A DNA stretch of 64,000 bases, taken from positions 3,658,001 through 3,722,000 of the forward strand of contig NZ_LT629772.1 in NCBI RefSeq assembly GCF_900105385.1, written 5' to 3'. How positions within the stretch are numbered: position 1 is the stretch's first letter; each line of letters opens with the position of its first letter. The notes beneath the pieces were generated by a model, which was not told the DNA's origin, did not search any database, and was given only the letters and a program-made list of their open reading frames with translations. This DNA comes from Microlunatus soli (GTDB lineage: Bacteria > Actinomycetota > Actinomycetes > Propionibacteriales > Propionibacteriaceae). The position numbers and the translations under genes were made by a program. Positions 42,901 to 51,557 of the stretch are shown in pieces.

Positions 42901-43899
42901 TCAGTCCGCGTCCAAACCGGCCAGACTCGTGCTGTCGTTGCGCAGCGCTTCGCTGCGGGCGAGTGCCGCCCCGAGTTGCAGACGCGTCTGTACGTCGAGA
43001 TCTTCCATCAGGTTGGCGATCCAGCGTCGGACGGAGCGCTCGGTCACCCCCAGCTGATTGGCGATGGCGACGTCGGTCGCGCCACCCATCAGCAACGAGA
43101 TCAGCAGGTCCCGCCGCGGGTCACTGGACAGCCCACCGCTGGTCGTGTCGATCGGCAGCGAACGATGCCAGATCGCTTCGAACAGTGACTGCAGCGCCTC
43201 GACCATGATCGGGTGTTGGACCAGGATTGCTCGCCGCTCCTGGTCCGGGGCGTACGAGGCCGGTGCCTGGGTCAGCGCCACCGATGCGTCGGCGATCATC
43301 AGCTTCATCGGGACGTCGCCGGTGCGGGCCCGTTCGCCGGCGTCGTGGAAGGTCGACATCTCGGTCAACCGGTTCCGGTCGAACCCGGGATGGTAGACCG
43401 ACCGGATGCCGACCCCACGGAGCAGGGCCTGATATTCCGGCGAATGCTCTTCCAGCCACTCCTTCGTCGGCGGCCGGGTGATCTCGTACGGCGGTTTGTC
43501 GAAGCCGCAGATCTCGAAGCGGGCGTTGTGGGCAAAATCGCGCAGCGCGGTCCGCAGTGCCTCGCCGCCCACCAAAGCACGGAGATTTCCCGATCCGACG
43601 TCCGACATCGCCAGCAGTCGGGTCTGGGTGGCGTCGGCGGAAGCGACCAGGGCGTCCAGTTCAGCGGTCCGCTTGGCCCGCAGCGCACGAAGCGCTTCCG
43701 GCAACGGGACGACCTGCCACCAACCGGTCACATCTCGCACACACAACCCGGCGGACTGCAGGGTGGCTATCCGCCCCTCGACAACCTCTGGCGAGGCGTC
43801 CGCCTCCTCGGCGACCTTCTCGATCGGGGCACTGCCGAGCGCGAGGAGACGTGCATACACCTTCTCCGACTCTTCGTCGATCCCGAAGATCTCCAGCAT
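42901..43899 (-). CDS. LuxR-type regulator with TrmB-like N-terminal domain
   Basis: A 332-residue regulator. Residues 1-~70 are a TrmB-like winged helix (LEIFGIDEESEKVYARLLAL, then EEADASPEVVEGRIATL). The middle is a phospholipase-D-like or sensor region. The C-terminus is a LuxR DNA-binding domain (LLISLLMGGATDVAIANQLG, then RSVRRWIANLME). The ATG at 43899 follows GGAAGGG. This TrmB-LuxR layout is common in actinobacteria next to secreted or peptide products. It is convergent with the INGS-repeat gene (28 bp apart) and is the best local candidate to bind the two 30-bp palindromes. Confidence 0.87.
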   Translation of the reverse strand: MLEIFGIDEESEKVYARLLALGSAPIEKVAEEADASPEVVEGRIATLQSAGLCVRDVTGWWQVVPLPEALRALRAKRTAELDALVASADATQTRLLAMSDVGSGNLRALVGGEALRTALRDFAHNARFEICGFDKPPYEITRPPTKEWLEEHSPEYQALLRGVGIRSVYHPGFDRNRLTEMSTFHDAGERARTGDVPMKLMIADASVALTQAPASYAPDQERRAILVQHPIMVEALQSLFEAIWHRSLPIDTTSGGLSSDPRRDLLISLLMGGATDVAIANQLGVTERSVRRWIANLMEDLDVQTRLQLGAALARSEALRNDSTSLAGLDAD

Positions 43900-44190
43900 C
43901 CTGACCCTTCCGGTGACGGCGCTGGGGCCGACCCGTGACCTGCGTACGGACCTGTACGACCGGTTTCGCCCCGACGGCCGATACCAGCAGGCTAGTGCAC
44001 GGCCTGGCTCCCGGTCGCTTCCGCGTCGAACGGTGCTGCGGAATGAGACCTCTGTGCGCTGCGCGGCCGGCGATGAAAGGATGTCTGCGGCGAAGGTCTG
44101 CGGAAGCACCGGTTCAGGCCACCGGTGGACCCCGACCTGAGGATCGCCACCGAAGATCGCGAAGCAGAAATCAGCACGAAGGAGTCCTAG
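43900..44190. promoter_or_regulatory. Divergent region of regulator and gnd
   Basis: This 291-bp gap holds the promoters of the LuxR-type gene (minus) and of gnd (plus, ribosome-binding site GAAGGAG at 44179-44185). CGTACGGACCTGTACG near 43945 is a short imperfect palindrome. I see no copy of the 30-bp palindrome. Confidence 0.4.
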
Positions 44191-45627
44191 ATGTCAGAAC
44201 TCGCCGAGATCGGAGTCACCGGACTGGCGGTGATGGGTCGCAATCTGGCCCGAAACTTCGCCCGCAACGGCTATCGGGTTGCGCTGCACAACCGGACCTA
44301 TGCCCGGACCGAGTCGCTGGTCGCCGATCACGGGGACGAGGGCACCTTCCTGCCCAGTGAATCGCTCAAGGATTTCGTCGCATCGCTGGAGCGCCCGAGG
44401 CGGATCGTGATCATGGTCCAGGCCGGGCCCGGCACCGACGCCGTGATCAACGACCTGATCCCGCTGCTGGAGCCCGACGACATCGTCATCGACGCCGGAA
44501 ACGCGCACTTCCCCGACACCATCCGCCGGGAGAAGCAACTTGCCGAGCACAACCTGCACTTCGTCGGCACCGGCGTCTCCGGTGGCGAGGAAGGTGCGCT
44601 CAACGGGCCGTCCATCATGCCCGGCGGGTCGCCGAAGTCGTATGAGTCGCTCGGTCCGATGCTGGAGAAGATCGCGGCCCAGGTCGACGGCGTCCCGTGC
44701 TGCACCTACATCGGCTCCGATGGCGCCGGGCACTTCGTCAAGATGGTGCACAACGGCATCGAGTACGCCGACATGCAGCTGATCGCCGAGGCCTACGACC
44801 TGCTCCGGCTCGGACTCGGGGCGACCGCCCCGGAGATCGCCGAGATCTTCAAGCAGTGGAACACCGGCGACCTCGAGTCGTTCCTGATCGAGATCACCGC
44901 CGAGGTGCTGGCCCACACCGACGCCGAGACCGGCAAGCCGTTCGTGGACGTCATCCTCGACCGCGCCGAGCAGAAGGGCACCGGTCGCTGGACCGTGCAG
45001 AACGGCCTTGATCTCGGTGTCCCGATCACCGGCATCGCCGAGGCCACCTTCGCCCGGGCGTTGTCCGGATCGGTTCCGCAGCGGGAGGCGGCCAACGGCA
45101 AGCTCGCAGCCAAGGCCGCAGACTGGAACGTCAAGGACCGGGACGCCTTCATCGAGGACGTCCGGCAGGCGCTGTACGCCTCCAAGGTGGTCGCCTACTC
45201 GCAGGGCTTCGACCAGATCGCCGCGGCCAGTGCCGAGTACGGCTGGGACATCGACCGCGGTGCGATGGCCCGGATCTGGCGGGGCGGCTGCATCATCCGG
45301 GCCCGGTTCCTGAACCGGATCACCGAGGCCTACGAGCGGGAGCCCGGCCTGCCACTGCTGTTGGCCGACGACTACTTCGCCGACGCGGTCGGCTCCGGCC
45401 TTGAGGCCTGGCGGCGGATCGTCGCCGGGGCCGCGCAGAACGGTGTCCCGACCCCGGCCTTCTCGTCGTCGCTGGCCTACTACGACGGCATCCGGGCCGA
45501 TCGGCTGCCGGCTGCGCTGATCCAGGCTCAGCGGGACTTCTTCGGTGCCCACACCTACCGTCGGGTCGACAAGGAGGGCACCTTCCACACCGAGTGGAGC
45601 CTGGACCGTTCCGAAACCAAGCAGTGA
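44191..45627 (+). CDS. gnd: 6-phosphogluconate dehydrogenase, decarboxylating
   Basis: Oxidises 6-phosphogluconate to ribulose-5-phosphate and CO2 with NADP+ (pentose phosphate pathway). The 478 residues have the Rossmann motif GLAVMGRNLARN with HNRT (Arg and Thr favour NADP), DAGNAHFPDT, the catalytic GTGVSGGEEGAL, HFVKMVHNGIEYADMQ with catalytic Lys and Asn, and a long helical C-terminal domain ending FHTEWS. The length is that of the long, E. coli-like form. Its stop overlaps the gluconokinase GTG, so the two enzymes of gluconate use are coupled. Confidence 0.96.
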   Translation: MSELAEIGVTGLAVMGRNLARNFARNGYRVALHNRTYARTESLVADHGDEGTFLPSESLKDFVASLERPRRIVIMVQAGPGTDAVINDLIPLLEPDDIVIDAGNAHFPDTIRREKQLAEHNLHFVGTGVSGGEEGALNGPSIMPGGSPKSYESLGPMLEKIAAQVDGVPCCTYIGSDGAGHFVKMVHNGIEYADMQLIAEAYDLLRLGLGATAPEIAEIFKQWNTGDLESFLIEITAEVLAHTDAETGKPFVDVILDRAEQKGTGRWTVQNGLDLGVPITGIAEATFARALSGSVPQREAANGKLAAKAADWNVKDRDAFIEDVRQALYASKVVAYSQGFDQIAAASAEYGWDIDRGAMARIWRGGCIIRARFLNRITEAYEREPGLPLLLADDYFADAVGSGLEAWRRIVAGAAQNGVPTPAFSSSLAYYDGIRADRLPAALIQAQRDFFGAHTYRRVDKEGTFHTEWSLDRSETKQ

Positions 45628-46148
45628 CCGAATCGGGAACAGCCAGCGCCCCGAAGACCGCGCTGGTGGTGATGGGAGTCGCCGGCTCGGGCAAGACCAC
45701 GGTCGCCGAGCTGCTCGCCGAACAGCTCGGCTGGCAGGAGGCCGAAGCCGACGACTTCCATCCCGAGGCCAACGTCGCCAAGATGCACGACGGGATCCCG
45801 CTGACCGACGAGGACCGGGCCCCGTGGTTGGAGATCCTGCGGGAATGGATCGACACGCAGCCGGGCAGTGTCGTGCTGACCTGTTCGGCGCTGAAGCGGA
45901 GCTATCGCGACGTGTTGCGATCGGCGAAGGCCGACGTGAAGTTCCTGCACCTGGACGGCGATCCGGAGCTGATCAGGGAACGGATGAGCGGCCGTCGCGG
46001 TCACTTCATGCCGTTGTCGCTGCTGGACTCGCAGCTGGCAACCCTGGAACCGCTGCAGCCCGGTGAGCCGGGTGTGGTCCTGGATGTCGACCAGGCGCCG
46101 GAGGAGATCGTCGCGGCCGCCGTCCGCGAGCTGGGGCTGGGGGTGTGA
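45624..46148 (+). CDS. gntK: Gluconokinase
   Basis: Phosphorylates gluconate to 6-phosphogluconate, the substrate of the coupled upstream enzyme. The 174 residues have the P-loop GVAGSGKTT, DDFHPEANVAKMHDGIPLTD (gluconate binding) and ALKRSYRDVLR, all typical of the GntK/thermoresistant family. The GTG start overlaps the gnd stop. No gluconate permease is next to it. Confidence 0.95.
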   Translation: MTESGTASAPKTALVVMGVAGSGKTTVAELLAEQLGWQEAEADDFHPEANVAKMHDGIPLTDEDRAPWLEILREWIDTQPGSVVLTCSALKRSYRDVLRSAKADVKFLHLDGDPELIRERMSGRRGHFMPLSLLDSQLATLEPLQPGEPGVVLDVDQAPEEIVAAAVRELGLGV

Positions 46149-46151
46149 ACG

Positions 46152-47048
46152 ATGCCGGTCCAAGATCAACAGGTCCGTGATCAACAAGGGAAGCGGATCC
46201 TGATCACCGGTGCCAGCTCCGGGCTGGGACTGGCCTCGGCCGAGCAGCTGGCAGCCCGTGGCGCGCAGGTGGTGCTCGCCGTCCGGAATCGAGAACGCGG
46301 CCAGGCCGCGGCTGCTCGGATCCGGGCGGCGGTCCCCGACGCCGAGCTCGAGATCGCCGACCTCGATCTGTCGCTGCAGTCCTCGGTGCGCGCCTTCGTC
46401 GATGATCAACGCGGCCGCGACCGGCTGGACGTGTTGATCAACAACGCCGGCATTTCGATGGTCCGGGAACGAACGCTGACCGACGACGGTTTCGAACTGC
46501 AGCACGCCACCAATGTGCTCGGACACTTCAGCCTGGTCGCCGGACTGCTGCCGGCCCTGGAACGCAGCAACGGTCGGGTGGTGTGGTTGAGCAGCGTGAT
46601 GGCCTGGGTGCCGCGCCGCGTCGACCCGAGCTTCGGCCTACGCGGCCCGTACAACCCCACCCTGGCCTACTCCCAGACCAAGCTCAGCTGCGGTGTGCTC
46701 GGACTCGAACTGGACCGCCGGCTCCGCGCGGCCGGCTCATCGGTAGCCTCCGTACTGGCTCATCCGGGCTGGTCCAACACCGGTCTGTTCGCCGGTCAAC
46801 GCGGTGCCATCCCGAAGGCGCTGCACCGGCTGGGGGCACCGCTCGGATCGACCGCCCAGGACGGAGCCCGCAGCCAGGTCTTCGCCGCGACCGCCGCCCT
46901 GCAGGGCGGCGAGTACATCGGTCCGCGCTGGGTCGGTCGGGGCGAGCCGTGGCAGGTCCGGCCGCGGCGACTGGCCAGCGATCCGACCTCGGGTGACATC
47001 CTCTGGCCGGCCGCCGAGCGGGCCACCGGAACAACGCTGCAGCCGTAG
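46152..47048 (+). CDS. SDR family oxidoreductase (retinol dehydrogenase-like)
   Basis: A 298-residue SDR with TGASSGLG, NNAGIS, the Ser in WLSSVMAW and YSQTK (Tyr/Lys). The C-terminus is extended (GGEYIGPRWVGRGEPWQVRP), typical of the protochlorophyllide/retinol-dehydrogenase-like branch, which often uses NADP(H). It starts 3 bp after gntK and is probably in the same operon. Substrate unknown. Confidence 0.88.
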   Translation: MPVQDQQVRDQQGKRILITGASSGLGLASAEQLAARGAQVVLAVRNRERGQAAAARIRAAVPDAELEIADLDLSLQSSVRAFVDDQRGRDRLDVLINNAGISMVRERTLTDDGFELQHATNVLGHFSLVAGLLPALERSNGRVVWLSSVMAWVPRRVDPSFGLRGPYNPTLAYSQTKLSCGVLGLELDRRLRAAGSSVASVLAHPGWSNTGLFAGQRGAIPKALHRLGAPLGSTAQDGARSQVFAATAALQGGEYIGPRWVGRGEPWQVRPRRLASDPTSGDILWPAAERATGTTLQP

Positions 47049-47063
47049 CGATCGGCCGCGTCC

Positions 47064-48179
47064 TCAGCTCCGGGTCAGCAGCGCTTGTTGGAGACCTTCT
47101 CCGACGTGCCAGCGGACGGCGGCCAGCGACGCGTCCGCGGCCAACCGCGACGGCAGGAACGCCGTCTGTCGCGGCCGATCTGCGAGCCGGTTGCGGATCG
47201 CCGCCACCAGCGCGGCGTGCTCGCCCCACGGTCCGGTCACCATGATCAGGTGCGGGTCCGATACCGCGATCAAGGTCTCCGCGACGTCGCAGACGGCGTC
47301 GGCCACCACCGGTAGGACGGCGCTGTTCGGCTCATCCAGGCGGCGCAGCAGCAGGCTGACATCGATCGCCGAGCTGTGCGGTCGATGCAGTCCGAGTTGA
47401 TCGAAGACCTCGGTGAAATGAACAGCCCTGCTGTCCTGGCCGCGGGTGATCAGGTGCGAGATCTCGCCGGCCAGACCGGTGTCGCCGCGCCGGACCTCGC
47501 GGTCGCTGACGATCGCGCACCCGAGGCCGGCGCCCAGATACAGCAGGGCGAAGTCGGCCGGGCTGCCGTCCTCGGCGAGCTTTGCCCGGGCAGCCCAGTT
47601 GACGTCGTTGTCGACCGTGACCGGACCGCTGACGAACTCGGACAGCACCGCCGCCGGATCGAGTGTTCCGACCAGGAAGGGTGAGTCCGGCAACTCGACC
47701 AGACGTCCGCTGTGCCGGTCCACCGGATCGGCGGCGCTGACCGTTGCCAGCCGGGCCGGACCGGCTCCGTTGCTCACACCGGTGGCCGCGCGCGTCAACG
47801 CCTCACCGACCCGATCCTGATCGGGGGAGTCCGGGATCGGTTCGATCGTGCGCCGGACCACGTCGCCGAGCAGATCGATCCGTTCGGCCTCGACCGCCTC
47901 GGCCGTGACGCTGATCGCCAACCCCCAGCCGAGGCCCTCGGCCAAGGCGAAATACGACCCCGATCTGCCTCGGCCGGTGCTGCGGTCGCCGGTGTCGTGG
48001 ACCAGTCCTTCCGCTGCCAGCCGCCGTACGCTCTCGGCAACGGTCGGCTTGGAGATCCCGGTCTGCGCCGCGAGTTCGGCGCGGGTCAGTTGACGCTCGC
48101 GCAACAGAGCACGCAGAACGTGCTCGTCGGTCAGTGACCGCAACAGACCCAGACTCGGCTTCGGCCGCGACGATTGCAC
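47064..48179 (-). CDS. ROK family transcriptional regulator
   Basis: A 371-residue ROK repressor. The N-terminal winged helix has ELAAQTGISKPTVAESVRRLA. The ROK sugar-kinase-like domain has TVDNDVNWAARAKL and LLYLGAGLGCAIV, but the kinase-type ATP motif is weak and the zinc-site CxCGxxGC is absent, as in sugar-sensing regulators without kinase activity. The GTG start lies at a divergent promoter with a DUF1479 gene and two related palindromes. It most likely represses that gene and itself. Confidence 0.9.
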   Translation of the reverse strand: MQSSRPKPSLGLLRSLTDEHVLRALLRERQLTRAELAAQTGISKPTVAESVRRLAAEGLVHDTGDRSTGRGRSGSYFALAEGLGWGLAISVTAEAVEAERIDLLGDVVRRTIEPIPDSPDQDRVGEALTRAATGVSNGAGPARLATVSAADPVDRHSGRLVELPDSPFLVGTLDPAAVLSEFVSGPVTVDNDVNWAARAKLAEDGSPADFALLYLGAGLGCAIVSDREVRRGDTGLAGEISHLITRGQDSRAVHFTEVFDQLGLHRPHSSAIDVSLLLRRLDEPNSAVLPVVADAVCDVAETLIAVSDPHLIMVTGPWGEHAALVAAIRNRLADRPRQTAFLPSRLAADASLAAVRWHVGEGLQQALLTRS

Positions 48180-48187
48180 CCGCTCAC

Positions 48188-48257
48188 TTTAGAAGGACTC
48201 TTGCCCAAACGGCGCCGAGGTCGCTACGGTATGCATAAGTAAGGAATCCTTCCTAAA
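48188..48257. promoter_or_regulatory. Two related operator-like sites in the ROK/DUF1479 promoter
   Basis: AAGGAATCCTTCCTAAA at 48241-48257 contains the palindrome AGGAA-TCC-TTCCT. A similar site in the opposite orientation lies at 48188-48202 (reads AAGAGTCCTTCTAAA on the minus strand). Shared core: AAG-TCCTTC-TAAA. One lies by each start codon, as expected for a ROK repressor acting on both sides. TACGGT at 48225 with TTGCCC 18 bp upstream is a possible promoter for the plus-strand gene. Confidence 0.6.
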
Positions 48258-48302
48258 GGTGGAGGCGACTCCGCCAGCTCCGATGTCGAAGGGGACGATC
48301 CG

Positions 48303-49622
48303 ATGACAGCCACCCGTAGCGAAGCAGGCGAACAGCACGGCACGGCCGGTGCGCTGCCGCCGTTGCCGCACTGGGAAGAGACGCCGGCGGACCTGAAGGC
48401 CGCGATCAGGGAGATCAAGCCGGCGCTGCGCGCGCGGATCGCAGCCTCGGGGCGGACGGTCGAGGAGGTGATCGAGGTCGTCGAGCAGCGGATCGCCGCG
48501 CGGGTCGAGGAGATCGAACGGGATCGACAGGGCGGGGAGACCGTCTGGCCGGTGATCGACTACGGCGACATCGCCGCCGGCACGGTGTCACCCGAGGACC
48601 TCGCGAAGCTGCAGCGCCGTGGCTGCCTGGTCGTCCGCGGTCATTTCCCGCGGGAACAGGCACGGGCCTGGGACGCAGACGTCGTCGACTATGTCGAGTC
48701 CAATCGCTTCTTCGAGAACTATCGAGGTCCGGGTGACGACTTCTTCGGCAGTGTCGGGTCCAAGCCGGAGATCTACCCGATCTACTGGTCCCGGGCTCAG
48801 ATGGAAGCCCGCCAGAGTGACCGGATGGCCACCGTTCAGGCGTTCCTGAACGCGCAGTGGAGCAACGAGTCCGACGGCACCGTCTGGTTCGATCCGGAGC
48901 GGGATTCGCTCTACCCCGATCGGATCCGGCGTCGTCCGCCGGGTGCCGAATCCGGCGGTCTGGGCACCCATCTCGATCCCGGCACCCTCGACCTGTGGAT
49001 GACCGAAAGCAACCAACTGGCGTTCCGTCACCTCTTCGACGGCACCGTCGAGGAGTACGACCCGTGGGATGCCGCGCATCGGACGGCGGGGCCGCAGTAT
49101 CCGGGCAGCACGATGTGTTCGGCGTTCCGCACCTTCCAGGGCTGGACCGCCTTGTCGGACATGGATCACGACCAGGGCGTGCTGCACACCGTGCCGATCC
49201 CGGAGGCGATGGCGTACCTGATGCTGCGGCCGCTGTTGGCCGACGTGCCGGAGGACGACATGTGCGGTGTCACCACCAATCAGGTCTTCCCGGTGAGCGA
49301 GCAGTGGCACCAGTTGCTGCTGCCTGCCGTCAGCGGCATCCCCGACGTGCGAGCCGGCGACTCGGTCTGGTGGCACTGCGACATGATCCACAGCGTCGCA
49401 CCGGTCACCGACCAGCAGGGCTGGGGCAACGTGATGTACATCCCGGCCGCTCCGTGGTGTCCGCGCAACGAGGCCTACGCGGCGCGGGTCCGGACCGCCT
49501 TCCTGGCCGGCGACAGTCCGAGCGACTTCCCGGAGGAGAACTACGAACGGGAATGGCCGAACCGGTTCTCCGTCGACGACCTCAACTCGGTCGGTCGTCG
49601 CGGGCTGGGGTTGGTCGACTGA
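48303..49622 (+). CDS. DUF1479 (YbiU-like) putative iron/2-oxoglutarate dioxygenase
   Basis: A 439-residue protein of the DUF1479 family, whose fold is a cupin of the Fe(II)/2-oxoglutarate oxygenase type. A candidate metal triad is HLDPGTLDLW (HxD) and the His in VWWHCDMIHSV. GCLVVRGHFPREQA is the typical N-terminal strand. Reaction unknown. It is divergent from the ROK repressor, suggesting that a sugar or related metabolite induces it. Confidence 0.87.
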   Translation: MTATRSEAGEQHGTAGALPPLPHWEETPADLKAAIREIKPALRARIAASGRTVEEVIEVVEQRIAARVEEIERDRQGGETVWPVIDYGDIAAGTVSPEDLAKLQRRGCLVVRGHFPREQARAWDADVVDYVESNRFFENYRGPGDDFFGSVGSKPEIYPIYWSRAQMEARQSDRMATVQAFLNAQWSNESDGTVWFDPERDSLYPDRIRRRPPGAESGGLGTHLDPGTLDLWMTESNQLAFRHLFDGTVEEYDPWDAAHRTAGPQYPGSTMCSAFRTFQGWTALSDMDHDQGVLHTVPIPEAMAYLMLRPLLADVPEDDMCGVTTNQVFPVSEQWHQLLLPAVSGIPDVRAGDSVWWHCDMIHSVAPVTDQQGWGNVMYIPAAPWCPRNEAYAARVRTAFLAGDSPSDFPEENYEREWPNRFSVDDLNSVGRRGLGLVD

Positions 49623-49632
49623 TCACTCATCA

Positions 49633-49662
49633 TTGACATGTGACCAAAAGGTCACATATTGT
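49633..49662 (+). promoter_or_regulatory. ArsR operator inside its own promoter; probable leaderless start
   Basis: ATGTGACC-AAAA-GGTCACAT (49638-49657) is a perfect palindrome with 8-bp arms. A consensus -35 (TTGACA, 49633-49638) touches its left edge, and TATTGT (49657-49662) 18 bp further is a good -10. A transcript would begin at about 49669-49670, on the ATG of the regulator itself. The site is therefore placed to block RNA polymerase directly. Confidence 0.75.
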
Positions 49663-49669
49663 TGAGGTC

Positions 49670-50038
49670 ATGCAGGACGACGAGCTGGTCTTCAAGGCGC
49701 TGGCGGACACCACCCGCCGGCTGCTCCTGGACACGCTCTTCGAGCGAGACGGCCGCTCGCTCGGAGAGTTGGAAGAGGTCGTCGCCCGGCACATCGAGAT
49801 GTCGCGGTTCGGTGTTGCCAAACACTTGAAGGTGTTGGAACAGGCCGACCTCGTCATCACGCGGAGATCGGGGCGGGAGAAATTGCACTTCCTCAATCCG
49901 GTGCCGATCCGGTTGATCCACGACCGCTGGATCGACAAGTACACCGCAGCGCGGGTGAACGCGCTGATCGACCTCAAACGAACTGTGGAGAATGATCATG
50001 ACCGAGACGACGACGAACACAGCGGCCGCCGGATCTGA
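49670..50038 (+). CDS. ArsR family transcriptional regulator
   Basis: A 122-residue winged-helix repressor: FKALADTTRRLLLDTLFERD, then the recognition region RFGVAKHLKVLEQADLVITR. No metal-binding ELCVC motif, so it is of the SRPBCC-associated type rather than a metal sensor. ATG 49670 is chosen over GTG 49640 because the latter lies inside the palindromic operator. It probably has a leaderless mRNA. The 3' end overlaps the next gene by 41 nt. Confidence 0.9.
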   Translation: MQDDELVFKALADTTRRLLLDTLFERDGRSLGELEEVVARHIEMSRFGVAKHLKVLEQADLVITRRSGREKLHFLNPVPIRLIHDRWIDKYTAARVNALIDLKRTVENDHDRDDDEHSGRRI

Positions 50039-50522
50039 CGCGACGACGCAGGTCTTCGGTATCTACATCGACGCACCCGCGACGAAGGTCTGGGATGCCC
50101 TGACCACGTCGGAGCTGACCAACTCCTACGGCTACGGCGGCGACGTCGAGATCGAACTCAAACCGGGTGGCAGCTACCGCAACCTGACCACCGATGCGAT
50201 GAAGCAGATGGGGATGGGTGACGTGGCCGCGACCGGCACGGTGGTGGAATGCGACCCGCCGAACAAGCTGGTCCTGGACTGGTCGCCGGTCTGGCACGCG
50301 GACGAGCCGGCCTCCCGCTTGACCTGGGAGATCGTCGAGGGCTCGTCGGGGCTGACCCGCGTCACGCTGACGCACGCGTGCCCCGAGTCACCGAAGACCG
50401 CCGCCGATGTGGCCGGCACCAGCGGCGACGTCGAGAACGGCGGCGGCGGTTGGCCGTGGGTGCTGGCCAGCTTGAAGACCGTGCTGGAGACCGGCAAGCC
50501 GATGACCACCGCGGGCAGCTGA
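49998..50522 (+). CDS. SRPBCC (AHSA1-like) domain protein
   Basis: A 174-residue START/Bet v1-like protein of the AHSA1 type. It has an early strand VFGIYIDAPATKVWDALTT, GDVEIELKPGGSYRNL and a C-terminal helix WPWVLASLKTVLE. Such proteins bind hydrophobic ligands and are usually co-transcribed with an ArsR regulator, as here. ATG 49998 is used since GGAG lies 7 nt upstream. An ATG at 49992 is too close to that site. Confidence 0.88.
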   Translation: MTETTTNTAAAGSDATTQVFGIYIDAPATKVWDALTTSELTNSYGYGGDVEIELKPGGSYRNLTTDAMKQMGMGDVAATGTVVECDPPNKLVLDWSPVWHADEPASRLTWEIVEGSSGLTRVTLTHACPESPKTAADVAGTSGDVENGGGGWPWVLASLKTVLETGKPMTTAGS

Positions 50523-50592
50523 GCACGGTACGAGATCGCCGGACCGCTGCTGGGTCGACTCCGGCAGCGGTCCGTCGGAGCGTCGGCGCCGG

Positions 50593-51285
50593 TCATCGCC
50601 GCCAGGTCGTCAGATCGTCGGTGGTGTCCACGTCGGCGGTGAGTTCGGCCGGCAGTGCCACCCGGCGATAGCGGCCGAGTCCGGTCAGCAGGCTGCGGGC
50701 CGGCAGGCCCGCGGCGTCGGTCCGGGCAGCCAGGTCTGCCAGCACGGAGGCCTTGGCGGCGAACTGCAGGGGTTGCTCGACGCCGTCGACGTCGACGCCG
50801 ACCACCGCTGACGCCGGCTCGGGATCTGTTGTGTCGAGCAGGTTGCCGACCAGGACGCGGGCGGCGGCGCCGCCCGCCGGCGCATCGCCCGGCAGCGTGA
50901 CCACGACCTCGGCCCGCGGCGCGGTCCCGGCGGACAGTGCGGCGCCGACCCCGGCGACGACGGCCGCCGCCGGACCGCTGCCCGCCGGCTCCTCGCGGAC
51001 CGTGATCACGGTCCGTCCAGCCAGCAGCGTTGCCGAGAGTTGTCGGGTCGGCCCGACCAGGATCACCGGCCAGTCCGTGGGCAACTCGGCGATCGCCCAT
51101 TCCAGCAGGGGGACACCGTCCAGCGCGGTGGCCAACTTGTCCGAACCGAATCGCCGGGACGCTCCACCGGCCAGGACGACGGCAGCAACCCGCCGAACAC
51201 CCGGCGTCAGCTCATGACTGCTCGGTGTTGGAGGTTCGGCCGGTGCCGGAGGTTCGACCGGTGTCGGGGGCTCGGCCGCGGTCAC
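50593..51285 (-). CDS. MobA-like nucleotidyltransferase
   Basis: A 230-residue protein with a Pro-rich N-terminal tail and then a MobA-type NTP transferase domain: AVVLAGGASRRFGSDKLA (nucleotide loop), VILVGPTRQ, EEPAGSGPAAAVVAG and VTLPGDAP (metal Asp). MobA adds GMP to molybdopterin. The family also makes other nucleotide-activated compounds. Low-complexity Ala/Gly/Val regions are frequent, but the key motifs are kept. The GTG start overlaps the stop of the PLDc_N gene. Confidence 0.82.
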   Translation of the reverse strand: MTAAEPPTPVEPPAPAEPPTPSSHELTPGVRRVAAVVLAGGASRRFGSDKLATALDGVPLLEWAIAELPTDWPVILVGPTRQLSATLLAGRTVITVREEPAGSGPAAAVVAGVGAALSAGTAPRAEVVVTLPGDAPAGGAAARVLVGNLLDTTDPEPASAVVGVDVDGVEQPLQFAAKASVLADLAARTDAAGLPARSLLTGLGRYRRVALPAELTADVDTTDDLTTWRR

Positions 51286-51536
51286 AGGCCGCGCAGGAAA
51301 TCGTTGTCGTCGTCAGGTGCCTTCGGTCGACCGATGCTGGAGTCACTGCGCGATGCCCGGTTCGGGCGGCCGAGGATGAGCCAGCCGAGCGGACCGAGCA
51401 GGGGCAGACAGATGATTGCGGTTGCCCACAGCCAACGAGGCATCCGGCGGACTGCGTACGTCGGGGCCTGGGCTACCTCAACCACACAGTAGATGGCGAG
51501 CAGCGCCATCATCATGATTGGTAGATACCGACCCAT
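51282..51536 (-). CDS. PLDc_N-type small membrane protein
   Basis: An 84-residue protein with two membrane helices: YLPIMMMALLAIYCVVEV and WLWATAIICLPLLGPLGWLI, followed by LGRPNR and an acidic tail. This is the N-terminal domain of cardiolipin synthases (PLDc_N), found alone in many actinobacteria. Function unknown, probably linked to envelope lipids. It is divergent from a CDP-alcohol phosphotransferase gene 21 bp away, a lipid-synthesis context. Confidence 0.85.
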   Translation of the reverse strand: MGRYLPIMMMALLAIYCVVEVAQAPTYAVRRMPRWLWATAIICLPLLGPLGWLILGRPNRASRSDSSIGRPKAPDDDNDFLRGL

Positions 51537-51557
51537 GGATACAGGGTAGTCCGCCCT

